The notes: a model not told the origin generated them from the sequence alone. A DNA stretch of 64,000 nucleotides from Sphingopyxis witflariensis (GCF_002205635.1 NZ_NISJ01000007.1:1-64000), one strand, 5' to 3'; positions 17,591 to 27,616 are shown, counted from the first letter of the stretch. Translations and numbers: made by a program.

Positions 17591-18450
17591 GCCGCCGCGC
17601 GCCACGGCTGAGCGCGTGCCTGTTGTGCGGGGACAAGCGCATCGGCGCGCGTCCATTCAAAATCGGCCAGCAATTTCTTCAGCTTGCCGGCCATCGCCGT
17701 CAGGCCGCTGTAATGGCGGATTTTCGATTTCAGCGGCGCATCGGCGACGCGCGGCTGGCCGGGGTCGATTTCCCACGGATGGAAATAAAGGATCGCCGGA
17801 TGACCTTCGGCGTTCATCCGCGCGATCGCCCAGCGCGTGAAGCCATAGGGAAGCATGCGCATGAAGCCGCCCCCGCCCGCCGCCAACGTCCGGCCCGCGA
17901 CCCGCGCGGTCGTCACTGGCCATTCGACCAGATCGCTGTCGGAAAGCGGGCGCCACGCATGACGCGGGCTTTGCGGCCAGCCATAATGATCGTGCACGAC
18001 GGGCGCGACGCTGCTCGAATAGGCATAGCCCTGTTCGGCGAGTACTGCATGCGCCCACGGGGTCCGCTGATCGACCGAAAAGCTCGGCGCCCGATAACCG
18101 CGCACCGCGACGCCGCCCAGATCCTCAAGGATAGCCTGCGTCTTTCTAAGGTCGGCGGAGAAGCTGTCCGCGGTCATATTGAACACGCGCTGATGGTCAT
18201 AACCGTGGCTCGCCAGCTCATGTCCCGCAGCAACGATGCGCCGGATCAGCGCGGGATAGCGTTCGGCGACCCAGCCGAGGGTGAAGAAGGTGCCGACGAC
18301 GCCCGCGTTGGCGAAAATCTGAAGAACCGCATCGCAATTGGCCTCGACCCGACATTCGAGCGTCGGCCAGTCGGCGCGGGCGATCGTCCGCTCAAAAGCG
18401 CCGACCTGGAACCAGTCCTCGACATCGACCGACAGGCCGTTTTGCATCAT
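17587..18450 (-). CDS. XrtA-associated polysaccharide deacetylase
   Basis: The 287-residue protein has the NodB-type carbohydrate esterase motifs: SVDVEDWF at the start (catalytic Asp and metal Asp), HELASHGYDHQ (metal histidines), RGYRAPSFSV and FHPWEIDPGQPR. It belongs to the PEP-CTERM-locus deacetylase family. It probably removes N-acetyl groups from the nascent polysaccharide. The gene overlaps the FemAB gene by 4 bases. Confidence 0.92.
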   Translation of the reverse strand: MMQNGLSVDVEDWFQVGAFERTIARADWPTLECRVEANCDAVLQIFANAGVVGTFFTLGWVAERYPALIRRIVAAGHELASHGYDHQRVFNMTADSFSADLRKTQAILEDLGGVAVRGYRAPSFSVDQRTPWAHAVLAEQGYAYSSSVAPVVHDHYGWPQSPRHAWRPLSDSDLVEWPVTTARVAGRTLAAGGGGFMRMLPYGFTRWAIARMNAEGHPAILYFHPWEIDPGQPRVADAPLKSKIRHYSGLTAMAGKLKKLLADFEWTRADALVPAQQARAQPWRAAA

Positions 18451-18493
18451 GTCTCACCTTCATCGATCCGCCTCGCGGACGATGCTTAGCCCG

Positions 18494-19678
18494 TCAGGCC
18501 GCCCAAGTCTGTGACGATGCCGGATTGGGGGCATTATCGGGATCGCGCTCGACCCATTCGATCAGCAGATCGATCACGCGGCGCAGAGCGGCATCCTGTT
18601 CGGTCAGCCGCGCCTCGAGCCCGGAGATCTGCGTTTGCAGCGCGGCCACATGGGCTTCGTCGATCGCGGCAGGTGCAGCGGCGGCGGGCACCAGTTCCAG
18701 CACATCGGCGTCGGCGTCAGTGCCGGGCTCGGCAAGCGGCGCCGGCACGGCGGTCTCTGCCCATTCGGGCAAGGCTTCAGCGGTCGGCGCGGCGGCCGCC
18801 GCGGCATAGGCGATCAGCTGTTCGATCGGCGGCGGAGGAGGTGCAGGCGCGGCCTGGTCAATACCGCGATCAGCCTCGATCTCCGCGACGACCAAGCGGA
18901 CCTGCTGGCCGGTGATACGGTTCATTTCCTCGACCGCGCCATAGAGCAAAAGGCGGCTGACCAGCACGTTCAGCTTGCGCGGCACGCCCGCGCAATAATC
19001 GAAGATTTCCTCGAACGCGTCGGGGCTGAAGCTGGGGTTTCCGGTCCAGCCGACCTTGCCAAGGCGGTGGAGGATATAGGGTTCGACCTCTTCGGGCTCC
19101 ATTGGATCGAGGTGATGCGTCGCGATCACCCGCTGACGCAGTTGTTCCAGAGCCGGCGAATGGAAGAGGGTCTGGCGGAACTCGGGCTGGCCGAGCAGGA
19201 AAATCTGGAGCAGCGAATGGCCGCCGAGCTGGAAGTTCGACAGCATCCGCAATTCTTCGAGCGCCGAGATGGCGAGATTCTGCCCTTCGTCAACGATCAG
19301 CAGCGTGCGCTTTCCGGCACGCGCCTGTTCGCGCAAATATTGCTCCATCGAACGCAGCAGTTCAGCCTTGCTCTGCCCTTCCCATTCCAGCCCGAATTGT
19401 TCGGCAACGAGGCGCAGAAGATCGTCGCCCTCGACCTGCGTCGACACCAGCTTGACCGCGGTCAGGCGGTCGGGATCGATGGTGTTCATCAAATGGCCGA
19501 CGAGCGTCGTCTTGCCCGCACCGACATCGCCAGTGATGACGATAAAGCCTTCGCCCTGCGCGAGGCCATAGCCAAGATAGGACATCGCCTTGCGATGCGT
19601 TCCACTCTCGAAGTAAAAATGCGGATCGGGCGTCAGCTGGAACGGGCGTCCGGTGAAACCATAAAACTGATCGTACAT
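18494..19678 (-). CDS. XrtA/PEP-CTERM-associated AAA ATPase (ExeA/GspA-like)
   Basis: The 394-residue protein starts MYDQFYGFTGRPFQLTPDP, the hallmark of the XrtA-associated ATPase. It has Walker A GDVGAGKT (50-57), Walker B LLIVDEGQN near 126 and a sensor region LRQRVIATHHL. The C-terminal 120 residues are Ala/Pro-rich and low complexity, ending in a possible coiled coil (ALQTQISGLEARLTEQDAALRR). It probably powers or controls assembly of the export machinery. It lies 21 bases after the barrel gene. Confidence 0.9.
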   Translation of the reverse strand: MYDQFYGFTGRPFQLTPDPHFYFESGTHRKAMSYLGYGLAQGEGFIVITGDVGAGKTTLVGHLMNTIDPDRLTAVKLVSTQVEGDDLLRLVAEQFGLEWEGQSKAELLRSMEQYLREQARAGKRTLLIVDEGQNLAISALEELRMLSNFQLGGHSLLQIFLLGQPEFRQTLFHSPALEQLRQRVIATHHLDPMEPEEVEPYILHRLGKVGWTGNPSFSPDAFEEIFDYCAGVPRKLNVLVSRLLLYGAVEEMNRITGQQVRLVVAEIEADRGIDQAAPAPPPPPIEQLIAYAAAAAAPTAEALPEWAETAVPAPLAEPGTDADADVLELVPAAAAPAAIDEAHVAALQTQISGLEARLTEQDAALRRVIDLLIEWVERDPDNAPNPASSQTWAA

Positions 19679-19699
19679 CGTAAAATTCCTGTTCCGGGA

Positions 19700-21403
19700 T
19701 CAGAAGTTGTAACGCAGTCCCACCAAGGCTGACCCAATAAGTTCGCTGTTGAAGCCATTCTGGTCGAAAGCATCGAGGCTCGCCCCCGCGCTCCCCGTCA
19801 AGCCGCGCCAGAAACGCCGCGAATAGGTTGCCGACAGGCCCGCCGACTGGACATTGCTGACCCCCGGCGAACCATTGTCGAAATAGTTGAGATAGCCCGA
19901 CAGACTGAGGTCCGATTCGGCGTCGAGACGGCGCCCCGCCGAGAGGAAAAGATAATAGCTCTGGTCGATGATGCCATCGAGATTGGCGATCGGCGACAGG
20001 CGCGGCGTGAGCAGGCGGCGACGGTCATAGCCGACCCCGACGCCATAGCTCCAGCCGCCGAAGCGCGACGACAGCACTGCCTGAACGCCCTGATTGCGAA
20101 ATTGCGCAGAGGTCGCATTGCCGATCCGGTTGTTGAGGCAACTGCCCCCTTCACCACCGAAGACGCAAGGATCGACTTCGCCGCCGATCGGGTTGCGCGC
20201 CGGGTCAAATTGTGTCGGGAGGGCCGAAAGCCCACTCGACAGCCCGCGACCGAAGCTCGACAATCCATTATAGACATCGACCTGCACCATCGTCGCATGA
20301 TCAGCGCGATAGGAAAAGCTGCCGGTATAGATGGTGTCGCCATAACGGTGGCCGACACTGGCAGTCAGCGAGGTACGGCGGCTTGGCTGCCACATCACCC
20401 CGGCGTCCCAGATCAGCCCGTCGGTGTCGAACGACAATTTGCGCGGGGATGATTTGTCGGTGACATAGCGGCCGTTGGCGTCGAGCACCGGCACGCCATT
20501 GGCATCGAGGAGCGGGTCGCGCTGGCCGATTTCGATATTTTCATAACCGACGCTGCCGAGCAACGCCACGGTCCGGCTGATCGGCACCGTCACCCCGGCC
20601 GTCGCATATTTGCCTTCATAGCGCTGGTCGAGCTGGCTGGCATCCTCACGTTCATAGCCGCCCGAAAGCTCCCATCCGAACGGCAGATCGCCCGGCCGTG
20701 CGCCAATGCTGGCCCAGGCGCTATGATTGGTCGAGCTGTCAAAGACATCCTGTGCCACCGCGCCCGGCGGCAGCAGCGCGGGGGTTTCGACATCGACCTT
20801 GCTGTAGCCGAAGCGATAGCCCGCGCCGACGTCGAGCCCGCCGATTTTCCGCGCCAGCGTCGGCCCCGCATAGACCGAGTAAAGATTGGCGACATTGCTC
20901 GACCGGCCGGTGATGATCCCATTGTCGGCGCCCTGACCGTCGGCGCGGGTGCGGGTCGCCAGCGCTCCGGCTTCGAGGTTCAGGCCGCGCAACAATTGCA
21001 GATTTCCGCGCGCAAGGCCGCTGATCACATCCTGATCACCCAACCCGGCCGAAAGGCCGAACTGATGTTCGTAGCGCAGCGTCGCAGACAGCTCGACGCG
21101 GCGCGTGACGACCGTAGCATCGACCCCGACCGCAACGGTCGTATAGGTCAGCACGTCGCCGCCATTTTTGAGGTCGGCGGTCAATATCTGATCGACTGAG
21201 AGATAGGGGCTGACATCGACCTGACGCTGGGCGCGCGGACGCTTGCCCTCGCCGCCGCCAGCGTCGGTCGCAGCGCGCGGCTTATCCTGTCCGCCCGGTC
21301 CGGCATCGCCCGAAAATTGCGCGTGCGCGCCCGTCGCCGTCCCAGCGAGCAGTAGCGCGGCCAACGTTCCGAATGGACGTATCGAAGATTTTCTGTAGCT
21401 CAC
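19700..21403 (-). CDS. XrtA-associated outer-membrane beta-barrel protein
   Basis: From GTG 21403 (GTGA overlap) the protein has 567 residues. It has a signal peptide (PFGTLAALLLAGTATGAHA) and a long region of alternating amphipathic strands ending in the outer-membrane signature LIGSALVGLRYNF with terminal Phe. It matches the PEP-CTERM-system-associated TIGR03016-type porin family. It may form the outer-membrane channel or scaffold for the polymer. Confidence 0.88.
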   Translation of the reverse strand: MSYRKSSIRPFGTLAALLLAGTATGAHAQFSGDAGPGGQDKPRAATDAGGGEGKRPRAQRQVDVSPYLSVDQILTADLKNGGDVLTYTTVAVGVDATVVTRRVELSATLRYEHQFGLSAGLGDQDVISGLARGNLQLLRGLNLEAGALATRTRADGQGADNGIITGRSSNVANLYSVYAGPTLARKIGGLDVGAGYRFGYSKVDVETPALLPPGAVAQDVFDSSTNHSAWASIGARPGDLPFGWELSGGYEREDASQLDQRYEGKYATAGVTVPISRTVALLGSVGYENIEIGQRDPLLDANGVPVLDANGRYVTDKSSPRKLSFDTDGLIWDAGVMWQPSRRTSLTASVGHRYGDTIYTGSFSYRADHATMVQVDVYNGLSSFGRGLSSGLSALPTQFDPARNPIGGEVDPCVFGGEGGSCLNNRIGNATSAQFRNQGVQAVLSSRFGGWSYGVGVGYDRRRLLTPRLSPIANLDGIIDQSYYLFLSAGRRLDAESDLSLSGYLNYFDNGSPGVSNVQSAGLSATYSRRFWRGLTGSAGASLDAFDQNGFNSELIGSALVGLRYNF

Positions 21404-22440
21404 GCGCCGCCACCCTGTCCGTAATAGGTGCCGAAGCGGCGGCCGCCCGGCGAGAATTTGACCCCGTTGAGGAGCAGCTGAATATGCGGGCAACCGCCCA
21501 TCAGGCCGATCGCATCGCGCAGCCCGCTTTCGAGCGTCTGGTCGGCGCGCACGACCATGATCAGTTGGCCGACATGCCCCGCGAGCACCGCCGCGGGCGA
21601 CGCCGCAAGCACCGGCGGCGAGTCGAGAATGATGATGCGGCCCGGCACGCCCCGTTCAAGCTCGGCGAGCAGCGCCTCGGTCCGCGCCGAGGCGAGCAAT
21701 TCGGTGTCGTCCATATGCTGCATGCCCGCCGGCATGACCTTCAGCCCCGGAACGTCGGTCTGGATCAGGCAATCGCCGAGCGGAAAATGCGGATCGGCGA
21801 GCGCGTCCATCAGCCCCGGACCATCGTCCAGCCCCAGCACTTCAAGCACGCTGGGCTTGGCGATGTCGGCGTCGATCAACAGCACATCATGGTCGGCCTC
21901 GGCCGCGAGGCTCAACGCCAGATTGACGGCGGAGAAGGTCTTGCCCTCGCCCGGATTGGCCGAGGCGATCAGCACGCGGTGGCCGCGCGGCAGCGCGGGG
22001 CGTCCGGCGGTGCCGGCGAAATTGCGGATCAGTTCGCGCTTCACGATCCGATATTCTTCGGAAATGCCGGTGACGGGCGCGCCGGGGACGACCATGCCGC
22101 GCGCAGCGAGCCGGGCGCGGTCGATCGTACCCTGCCGCGTCGGCACGACGGCGGGCGCGGCGCGGGCGATGTCCATGCGCGGCGCGGGCTTCGCGGGCTC
22201 GACCGCCGGGGCGGTTTCAACGACGGGTGGTGCAAATTCGGGCTGCGGTGCCGCGACGACGGGCTCCTCAGCCGGATTCGCCTTGCGCGCCTTTTTCATC
22301 GGTTCGGGCGGCAGTTTCGACACATCGATCGTTGGCGCATTGGCGACGGGATCGATACCGAACATGTCGGCGGCGCGTTCGAGCAGCGACGGCGGGCGCT
22401 TGACGGGGCGTTGATCGGTCATTTTCTTCTTCCCCGTCAC
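21400..22440 (-). CDS. XrtA-associated tyrosine autokinase (CpsD/CapB-like)
   Basis: The GTG at 22440 overlaps the upstream stop (GTGA) and gives 346 residues; ATG 22422 is an alternative. A Pro/Ala-rich N-terminal region precedes a BY-kinase domain: RVLIASANPGEGKTFSAVN (Walker A), VLLIDADIAKPSV (Walker A') and RIIILDSPPVL (Walker B). The C-terminus has only one clear Tyr pair, GTYYGQGGG, instead of a long Tyr cluster. It should work with the adjacent chain-length protein to control polymer length and export. Confidence 0.9.
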   Translation of the reverse strand: MTGKKKMTDQRPVKRPPSLLERAADMFGIDPVANAPTIDVSKLPPEPMKKARKANPAEEPVVAAPQPEFAPPVVETAPAVEPAKPAPRMDIARAAPAVVPTRQGTIDRARLAARGMVVPGAPVTGISEEYRIVKRELIRNFAGTAGRPALPRGHRVLIASANPGEGKTFSAVNLALSLAAEADHDVLLIDADIAKPSVLEVLGLDDGPGLMDALADPHFPLGDCLIQTDVPGLKVMPAGMQHMDDTELLASARTEALLAELERGVPGRIIILDSPPVLAASPAAVLAGHVGQLIMVVRADQTLESGLRDAIGLMGGCPHIQLLLNGVKFSPGGRRFGTYYGQGGGA

Positions 22441-23981
22441 GCAACCAGGCCGCGCTGGATAAATTCGGCGGCCAGCAACAAGGCATAAAGGCCAATGAGC
22501 GCGCCGCTTCCACCGGCAAGCCAAACGAGCTTCTTGCGCCGGTCGATATGACGTTCGGGCGTGACGACTTCGGTGATCGATCCGATCACCGGCAATCCGC
22601 TGGCGCGTTCGAGCTTCGCCGCGGTCGCATAGCTGGTGCGGACCTGCGACAGGCCAAAGGCCGCGCCGATGCCGCCGCCGATGCCGACGAGCAGCACGAG
22701 GGTCAGGAACAGCGGCCGGTTCGGCGATGCGGGACTGGTCGGCTTCGACGGCGGGTCGAGCAGTTCGACCTTGATCGCGTCGGTTTCGGTCTGCACCTCG
22801 CCGCGCATGCGCACCTGTTCGCGCTGGGCGAGAAGCTTGTCATACTGCGCCTTGAACGCGGTATATTCGCCGTTGATCCGGTCATATTCGGCGGCGATGC
22901 CGGGATTCTGGATTTGGTGCGACGTGATTTTGGCGATCTCGGCCAATAGCTGCGCCTTACGTGTCGACAACGCGCTGACCGTCGCCTGACGTTCGGCGCG
23001 CATCGCCGAGAGCGAGGCATAGGCCGGGTTTTGCGCGTTGCCGCCGCCGCTGGCGCCCGGGCCTTCGCGGTCGGCCAGGGCTTTGAGCGAGGCGATCTGG
23101 CTTTTGAGCGCGATGACATCGGGGTGCGCGTCGGTGAGACCGCGCGAGCGCATCGACGACAGTTCGTTTTGCGCGCCGGCGAGCTGTTGGCGGGCGACGC
23201 CGCCGCCGACACTGCCCATGCCGGGGACGTTGATCGTTGCGGGGGTCGAAGCAAGCTGGCCGTTGGCCGCCGCAAGCTGCGCCTGCGCGGCGATCATCTG
23301 CGAATCAATCTGGCTGAGTTCGGCGCGCGCGGCTTCGACGCGCTGGGCGGGCGAGCCCGAACCGCCGGGGATCAGGCCGATATTCTGCGCCTCGAACGCC
23401 GCACGACGGGCCTCGACCTCGCGCAGCGCCTTTTCGCGGTCGGCGATCTGGGCGTCGAGGAATTTGAGGCCCTCGCGCGCATTCATCCGGCCGCCGCGTA
23501 GCTGATCGTCGCGAAACACGGTGATCAGACTGTCGAGGATACCGCTCGCCAGCTTGGCATTGTCGGCGTCCGACAGGCTGGGGACCCCGACGCTGGTGGT
23601 GAGTTCGAAGATATTTTCCTGTTGCGGAATAACCTTGATGCTGCCGCGCAGCATGCCGACCGCGCCGGCCTTTTCGCGCTCGTTCGCGCCCGCAGGCAAT
23701 AGCCCGGTGGTGACCGCAACCTTTTCAAGGTTGCGCGCGCTAGTCAGCGTTTCGCGGATCTGGTCGATCTGTTGCCGCCCCGACGAACCCGCCTGAACTT
23801 CGTCCGGCAGGATTTCATTGACGTCGACGAGCAGCCGGGCGCGCGAATCATAGCGGTTGGGAATCGATGCGACCGCCAGCCAACCGAGGATGCAAATGCC
23901 CCATGCGACCGCCAGCACCAGCCACCGGCGCGTCCAGACGCTGTGCAGCGCCACCCGGAATTCGTCGTAAAGGCCATTCAT
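22437..23981 (-). CDS. XrtA-associated polysaccharide chain-length determinant (Wzz-like)
   Basis: The 514-residue inner-membrane protein has an N-terminal transmembrane segment (RRWLVLAVAWGICILGWLAV, about 19-38) and a long periplasmic coiled-coil region. A second membrane segment near residue 430 (LFLTLVLLVGIGGGIGAAFG) and a third near the C-terminus complete the protein. The PxxP-rich stretch DPPSKPTSPASPNRP before the second helix is typical of Wzz/PCP proteins. Its partner kinase is encoded just downstream. Confidence 0.92.
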   Translation of the reverse strand: MNGLYDEFRVALHSVWTRRWLVLAVAWGICILGWLAVASIPNRYDSRARLLVDVNEILPDEVQAGSSGRQQIDQIRETLTSARNLEKVAVTTGLLPAGANEREKAGAVGMLRGSIKVIPQQENIFELTTSVGVPSLSDADNAKLASGILDSLITVFRDDQLRGGRMNAREGLKFLDAQIADREKALREVEARRAAFEAQNIGLIPGGSGSPAQRVEAARAELSQIDSQMIAAQAQLAAANGQLASTPATINVPGMGSVGGGVARQQLAGAQNELSSMRSRGLTDAHPDVIALKSQIASLKALADREGPGASGGGNAQNPAYASLSAMRAERQATVSALSTRKAQLLAEIAKITSHQIQNPGIAAEYDRINGEYTAFKAQYDKLLAQREQVRMRGEVQTETDAIKVELLDPPSKPTSPASPNRPLFLTLVLLVGIGGGIGAAFGLSQVRTSYATAAKLERASGLPVIGSITEVVTPERHIDRRKKLVWLAGGSGALIGLYALLLAAEFIQRGLVA

Positions 23982-24034
23982 ACTCTGGTCTCAGTCTCGC
24001 TGGGCGGATCGGAAGCCTGTCGCTGTTTGCCGCG

Positions 24035-24691
24035 TCAGAACATACTTTCGGGGATGATGATGACATCGCCCGGCTGAAGCCGGACATTCGCCTTAATGTC
24101 GCCGCGCTTGATCAGATCGTTCAGGCGCAGCCCGAATTCCTGCTGTTTGCCGCTGCCCTTGTCATAACGCACGAGCCGCGCCTTGTTGCCCGCAGCATAT
24201 TCGCCCAGCCCGCCAACCGCGATCATCGCATCGAGCACGGTCATATTGGCGCGGAACGGGATCGACGCGGGCTTTTCGGTCGCGCCGACGACGCGCACCT
24301 GCTGCGAGAAGGTGCTGTTGAAGCTCGTCACGATCACGCTGACGATCGGGTCGGTAATATATTGGCTGAGCTGGAGCTTGATATCTTGTTGCAGCATCGT
24401 GGGCGTCTTGCCGGTCGCGGGCATGTCGGTGATCAGCGGGGTTGTGATACGCCCGTCAGGCCGCACCTGCACCTTGCCGCCGAGTTCGGGGTTGCGCCAT
24501 ACGAAGATCTGGAGCTCATCGAGCGGGCCGATGATATACTCCTCGCCCGGCCCTTCCTGGTTCTGAACGAAGGTCGCGCTGGGAAGCTGCGGCGCGGCGC
24601 CATTAGCCCCCATGCAACCAGTCAGCGCGGTCGCGGCAATGCCACAGGCCAGCGCAGCGCGAGCGGCGCGAAGCGGGGGGAAGGAAGCCAT
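24035..24691 (-). CDS. XrtA-associated exopolysaccharide export lipoprotein (Wza-like)
   Basis: The 218-residue protein has a lipobox LTGC with lipid-bearing Cys26, a Poly_export domain (EEYIIGPLDELQIFVWRNPEL, VRPDGRITTPLI) and a SLBB-type domain (VRVVGATEKPASIPFRANMTVLDAMI). It is the outer-membrane export component of the exopolysaccharide system. It is the first gene of the long leftward operon. Confidence 0.92.
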   Translation of the reverse strand: MASFPPLRAARAALACGIAATALTGCMGANGAAPQLPSATFVQNQEGPGEEYIIGPLDELQIFVWRNPELGGKVQVRPDGRITTPLITDMPATGKTPTMLQQDIKLQLSQYITDPIVSVIVTSFNSTFSQQVRVVGATEKPASIPFRANMTVLDAMIAVGGLGEYAAGNKARLVRYDKGSGKQQEFGLRLNDLIKRGDIKANVRLQPGDVIIIPESMF

Positions 24692-24860
24692 AAACCATCA
24701 ACCTTTCGAGCGTTCAGCGGATGCCGCAGCCCAAATACCTGCGCGACAACCATTAAATCAGGTTCAGCCATTGCTCGAAAAGGGTGAACATAATGTTAGT
24801 ATTGAAATAAATCCGACCGTGCTCTGGCAATCCTGTCCCAAAACGGAACGGATTCGCCGT
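24692..24860. promoter_or_regulatory. Leader region of the XrtA export operon
   Basis: These 169 bases separate the acyl-ligase/decarboxylase pair from the export operon, both leftward. They are visibly more AT-rich than the flanking genes (for example AACATAATGTTAGTATTGAAATAAAT near 24790), which fits a promoter. I could not assign -35 and -10 boxes with certainty. AACGG/CCGTT near 24844-24862 could form a small hairpin after the decarboxylase stop. Confidence 0.4.
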
Positions 24861-26090
24861 TTAAACGAGCATTTCGCGCGCCGACCCCTGCCCAAGAAAA
24901 GCGGCAGGGCTTGCCGAAGCCCCATAGGCCCCGGCCTGAAAAATCGCAACCAGGTCACCCACTTCCGCAACCGGCAACGCGACCTGATCGCCCAGCCGGT
25001 CGAGCGGGGTGCACAGGCAACCGACAACCGTCGCGGTCTCGGTGGGCTCGATACCGAAGCGGTTAGCGAGCGCGATCGGATAGTTGCGGCGGATGACGGT
25101 GCCGAAATTTCCACTCGCCGCGAGCTGATGATGGAGGCCGCCGTCGGTGACGAGAAAGGTCTCGCCATGGCTGGTCTTGCGATCGACGATGCGGGTCAGA
25201 TAGACCCCCGCCTCGGCGACGAGCCAGCGCCCGAGCTCCATCGCAAAGCTGCTGTCGGCCAGCACCGCATCACGGCCATCCAGCGTTTCGGCGAGCGCCG
25301 TGCCGACCGCCGCAGCATCGACCGCCTTGTCGGCGGGGAAATAGGGCACCCCCATCCCGCCGCCCAGATTGACGAGCGGTGGGGTCGCGCCAACTTCATT
25401 CGCCAACCGCCCCGCGAGCACCACCGTCTGCGCCTGTGTGTCGGCGATCGCCGCCGCATCAAGCGCCTGCGATCCCGCGAAAATATGAAAGCCCCGCCAA
25501 TCGGCGCCCGAGGCGATCAACCGCCGCGCCAGCGCCGGAACCTCGGCCGCATCGACTCCGAAGGGCTTGGCGCCGCCGCCCATTTTCATCCCCGACCCTT
25601 TAAGGTCGAAGTCGGGGTTGACCCGTACCGCGAGCCGCGGCGTGATGCCGAGCCGCGCGGCGATCGACAAGGCACGGTCGGCCTCGCCCGCCGATTCAAG
25701 GTTGAGCGTCGCGCCCGCCGCGATCGCCGCCTCAAGCTCGCGGTCGCGCTTGCCGGGGCCGGCAAAACTGATGTGCGCGGGTGCCATGCCGCTGTCCATC
25801 GCCGCCTTGAGCTCGCCGCCCGATGCAACGTCGAACCCGTCGACCAGCCGCGCCATGAAGGCGAGCAAGGGGGCATAGGGGTTCGCCTTCATCGCATAAT
25901 GAAGCTGCACCGCATCTGGCATCGCGGCGCGCCATTCGGCGACCCGCGCCGTCAGCATCGCGCTGTCATAGACGAACAAGGGTGTGTCGCCCGCGGCATC
26001 GACCAGCGCCTCGGCGCGGTCGCCGCCGATCAGCAGCATCGCATCGTCATCGGCGGCAAAACCGGGCGGGATCGGACCATGGGGTTTCAT
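24861..26090 (-). CDS. XrtA-associated PLP-dependent decarboxylase (ornithine/DAP type)
   Basis: ATG 26090 overlaps the ligase stop as ATGA and gives 409 residues. The alanine-racemase-fold group IV decarboxylase motifs are visible: VQLHYAMKANPYAPLL (PLP lysine in YAMKAN), FDVASGGELKAA, HISFAGPGKRD, LAVRVNPDFDLKGSGMKMGGGAKPFG, NLGGGMGVPYF and VVGCLCTPLD with the catalytic Cys. It belongs to the exosortase A-associated decarboxylase family. It probably makes an amine or decarboxylates an acylated amino acid; the substrate is unknown. A much longer upstream frame is not coding. Confidence 0.9.
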   Translation of the reverse strand: MKPHGPIPPGFAADDDAMLLIGGDRAEALVDAAGDTPLFVYDSAMLTARVAEWRAAMPDAVQLHYAMKANPYAPLLAFMARLVDGFDVASGGELKAAMDSGMAPAHISFAGPGKRDRELEAAIAAGATLNLESAGEADRALSIAARLGITPRLAVRVNPDFDLKGSGMKMGGGAKPFGVDAAEVPALARRLIASGADWRGFHIFAGSQALDAAAIADTQAQTVVLAGRLANEVGATPPLVNLGGGMGVPYFPADKAVDAAAVGTALAETLDGRDAVLADSSFAMELGRWLVAEAGVYLTRIVDRKTSHGETFLVTDGGLHHQLAASGNFGTVIRRNYPIALANRFGIEPTETATVVGCLCTPLDRLGDQVALPVAEVGDLVAIFQAGAYGASASPAAFLGQGSAREMLV

Positions 26091-27616
26091 CGAGCCATCC
26101 CCTGCACCCAATCGGCAGAAATCGCCACCCGGTCGAGCTTTCCATTGGGATTGCGCGGCAGATCGCGCCGCCATTCGATCGTCTGCGGCTGCATGAAGTT
26201 CGGCAGATTCTGGCGCAAGTAGGCCGTCAGCTCCTCGTCGCGGTCCTCGCCCTTGCCGCGCACGATCAGGACGATCGCCGCGCCGAGCCGCGCATCGGGA
26301 ACGCCAAAGGCCACCGCCTCGTAAATCAGCCCCGATGCGATGGCCGCCTCCTCGACCTCGGTTGGACTGACGCGATTGCCTGCAGTCTTGATCATCGCAT
26401 CGGCCCGGCCGACAAAATAGAGCAGGTGGTTGGCGTCGCGGCGCACCGTATCGCCCGACCACACCGCCATCCCGCCATATTCCGACGCACGCGGCGCGGG
26501 TTTGAAGCGTTCGGCGGTGCGTTCGGCGTCGTTCCAATAGCCCTTGGCGACAAGCGGCCCGCAGTGGACGAGTTCGCCCGCCTCCTCGTCGGCGGTGATC
26601 GTCCCGTCGGGGCGGCACACCAAAATCTCCGCATGCGGGATCGCGCGACCCATCGAGGTTGGATGGTCGGCAACATATTTCGGCTCGAGATACGTCGAGC
26701 GAAACGCCTCGGTCAGCCCGTACATCGGATAGATATCGGCATTCGGGAAGGTCGCGCGCATCGCGTCGATCAGCGACGGCGTCAGCGCGCCGCCGCTGTT
26801 GGTCAGGCGTTTAAGAAGGTCGGCGGTCTCCGCCGGCCAGTCGCTTTCGACAAGTTGCACCCATAAAGGCGGCACCCCCGCGAGCGTCGTGACCCGGTGC
26901 CGCGCGACCGCTTTTACGACATCGCGCGGGGTCAGATAATCGAGCGGTGCGACCGCCGCTCCGGCGTACCAGGTCGATAGCAGCTGGTTCTGGCCATAGT
27001 CGAAGCTGAGCGGCAGGACGCCGAGCACGCGGTCGTCGGGGGCGATCTTCAGATAGGAAGCGACGCTTTCGGCCCCTAGCCACAGATTGGCGTGGCTGAG
27101 CATCACGCCCTTCGGCCGTCCGGTCGATCCGCTGGTATAGAGGATTGCGGCCAGATCGTCGGGCGCGGCGTCCGACGGCAGCAGGCCTTCGCCGTCCGAA
27201 TCGATCGCCGCGTCGGCAGTCTTCGCATCCTGCACCGCGCATCCGGCCGGGCGCGCATCGCCCAGCATGTCGGCCCGCGCGGCGTTGGTGATCAGCAATT
27301 TCGCGCCGCTGTCGGCGAGGATATGCGCAACCTGCGGCCCCTTGAGCAGCGGATTGACCGGCACATGGATCAGCCCGGCGCGCGCGGCGGCGAGCGGCAT
27401 CAGGCATGCGAGCCGCGTCTTCGCAGTCCAGCTTGCCACGCGTTCGCCCGGCCCGCCTGCCGCTCCGCGCAGCCACGCCGCGAGCCGCCCTACCCCGGCG
27501 TCGAGGTCGGCGAAGGTCGTGGCATTGTCCCCGATCAGCAGCGCAGGCGCATCGGCACCGCCGCAACGGGCAAGATGGTCGATCGGACGCGAAGGAGGGT
27601 TTTCGGCTTTGGTCAT
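26087..27616 (-). CDS. XrtA-associated acyl-CoA ligase (AMP-forming)
   Basis: The 509-residue ANL-superfamily enzyme shows ILYTSGSTGRPKGVMLSH (P-loop A3), MYGLTEAFRSTY (A5), VRRDANHLLYFVGRADAMIKTAGNRVSP (A7-A8) and PRNPNGKLDR (A10 Lys). It activates a carboxylic acid as an acyl-adenylate and transfers it to CoA or to the acyl carrier protein encoded divergently. The start lies only 35 bases from the divergent GNAT gene. No strong ribosome-binding site is visible. Confidence 0.92.
   Translation of the reverse strand: MTKAENPPSRPIDHLARCGGADAPALLIGDNATTFADLDAGVGRLAAWLRGAAGGPGERVASWTAKTRLACLMPLAAARAGLIHVPVNPLLKGPQVAHILADSGAKLLITNAARADMLGDARPAGCAVQDAKTADAAIDSDGEGLLPSDAAPDDLAAILYTSGSTGRPKGVMLSHANLWLGAESVASYLKIAPDDRVLGVLPLSFDYGQNQLLSTWYAGAAVAPLDYLTPRDVVKAVARHRVTTLAGVPPLWVQLVESDWPAETADLLKRLTNSGGALTPSLIDAMRATFPNADIYPMYGLTEAFRSTYLEPKYVADHPTSMGRAIPHAEILVCRPDGTITADEEAGELVHCGPLVAKGYWNDAERTAERFKPAPRASEYGGMAVWSGDTVRRDANHLLYFVGRADAMIKTAGNRVSPTEVEEAAIASGLIYEAVAFGVPDARLGAAIVLIVRGKGEDRDEELTAYLRQNLPNFMQPQTIEWRRDLPRNPNGKLDRVAISADWVQGMAR

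Noticed and set aside
26091..26618. N-terminal extension of the PLP decarboxylase
   Set aside because: The extension is Arg-rich, overlaps the ligase gene in another frame, and the family start lies at 26090.
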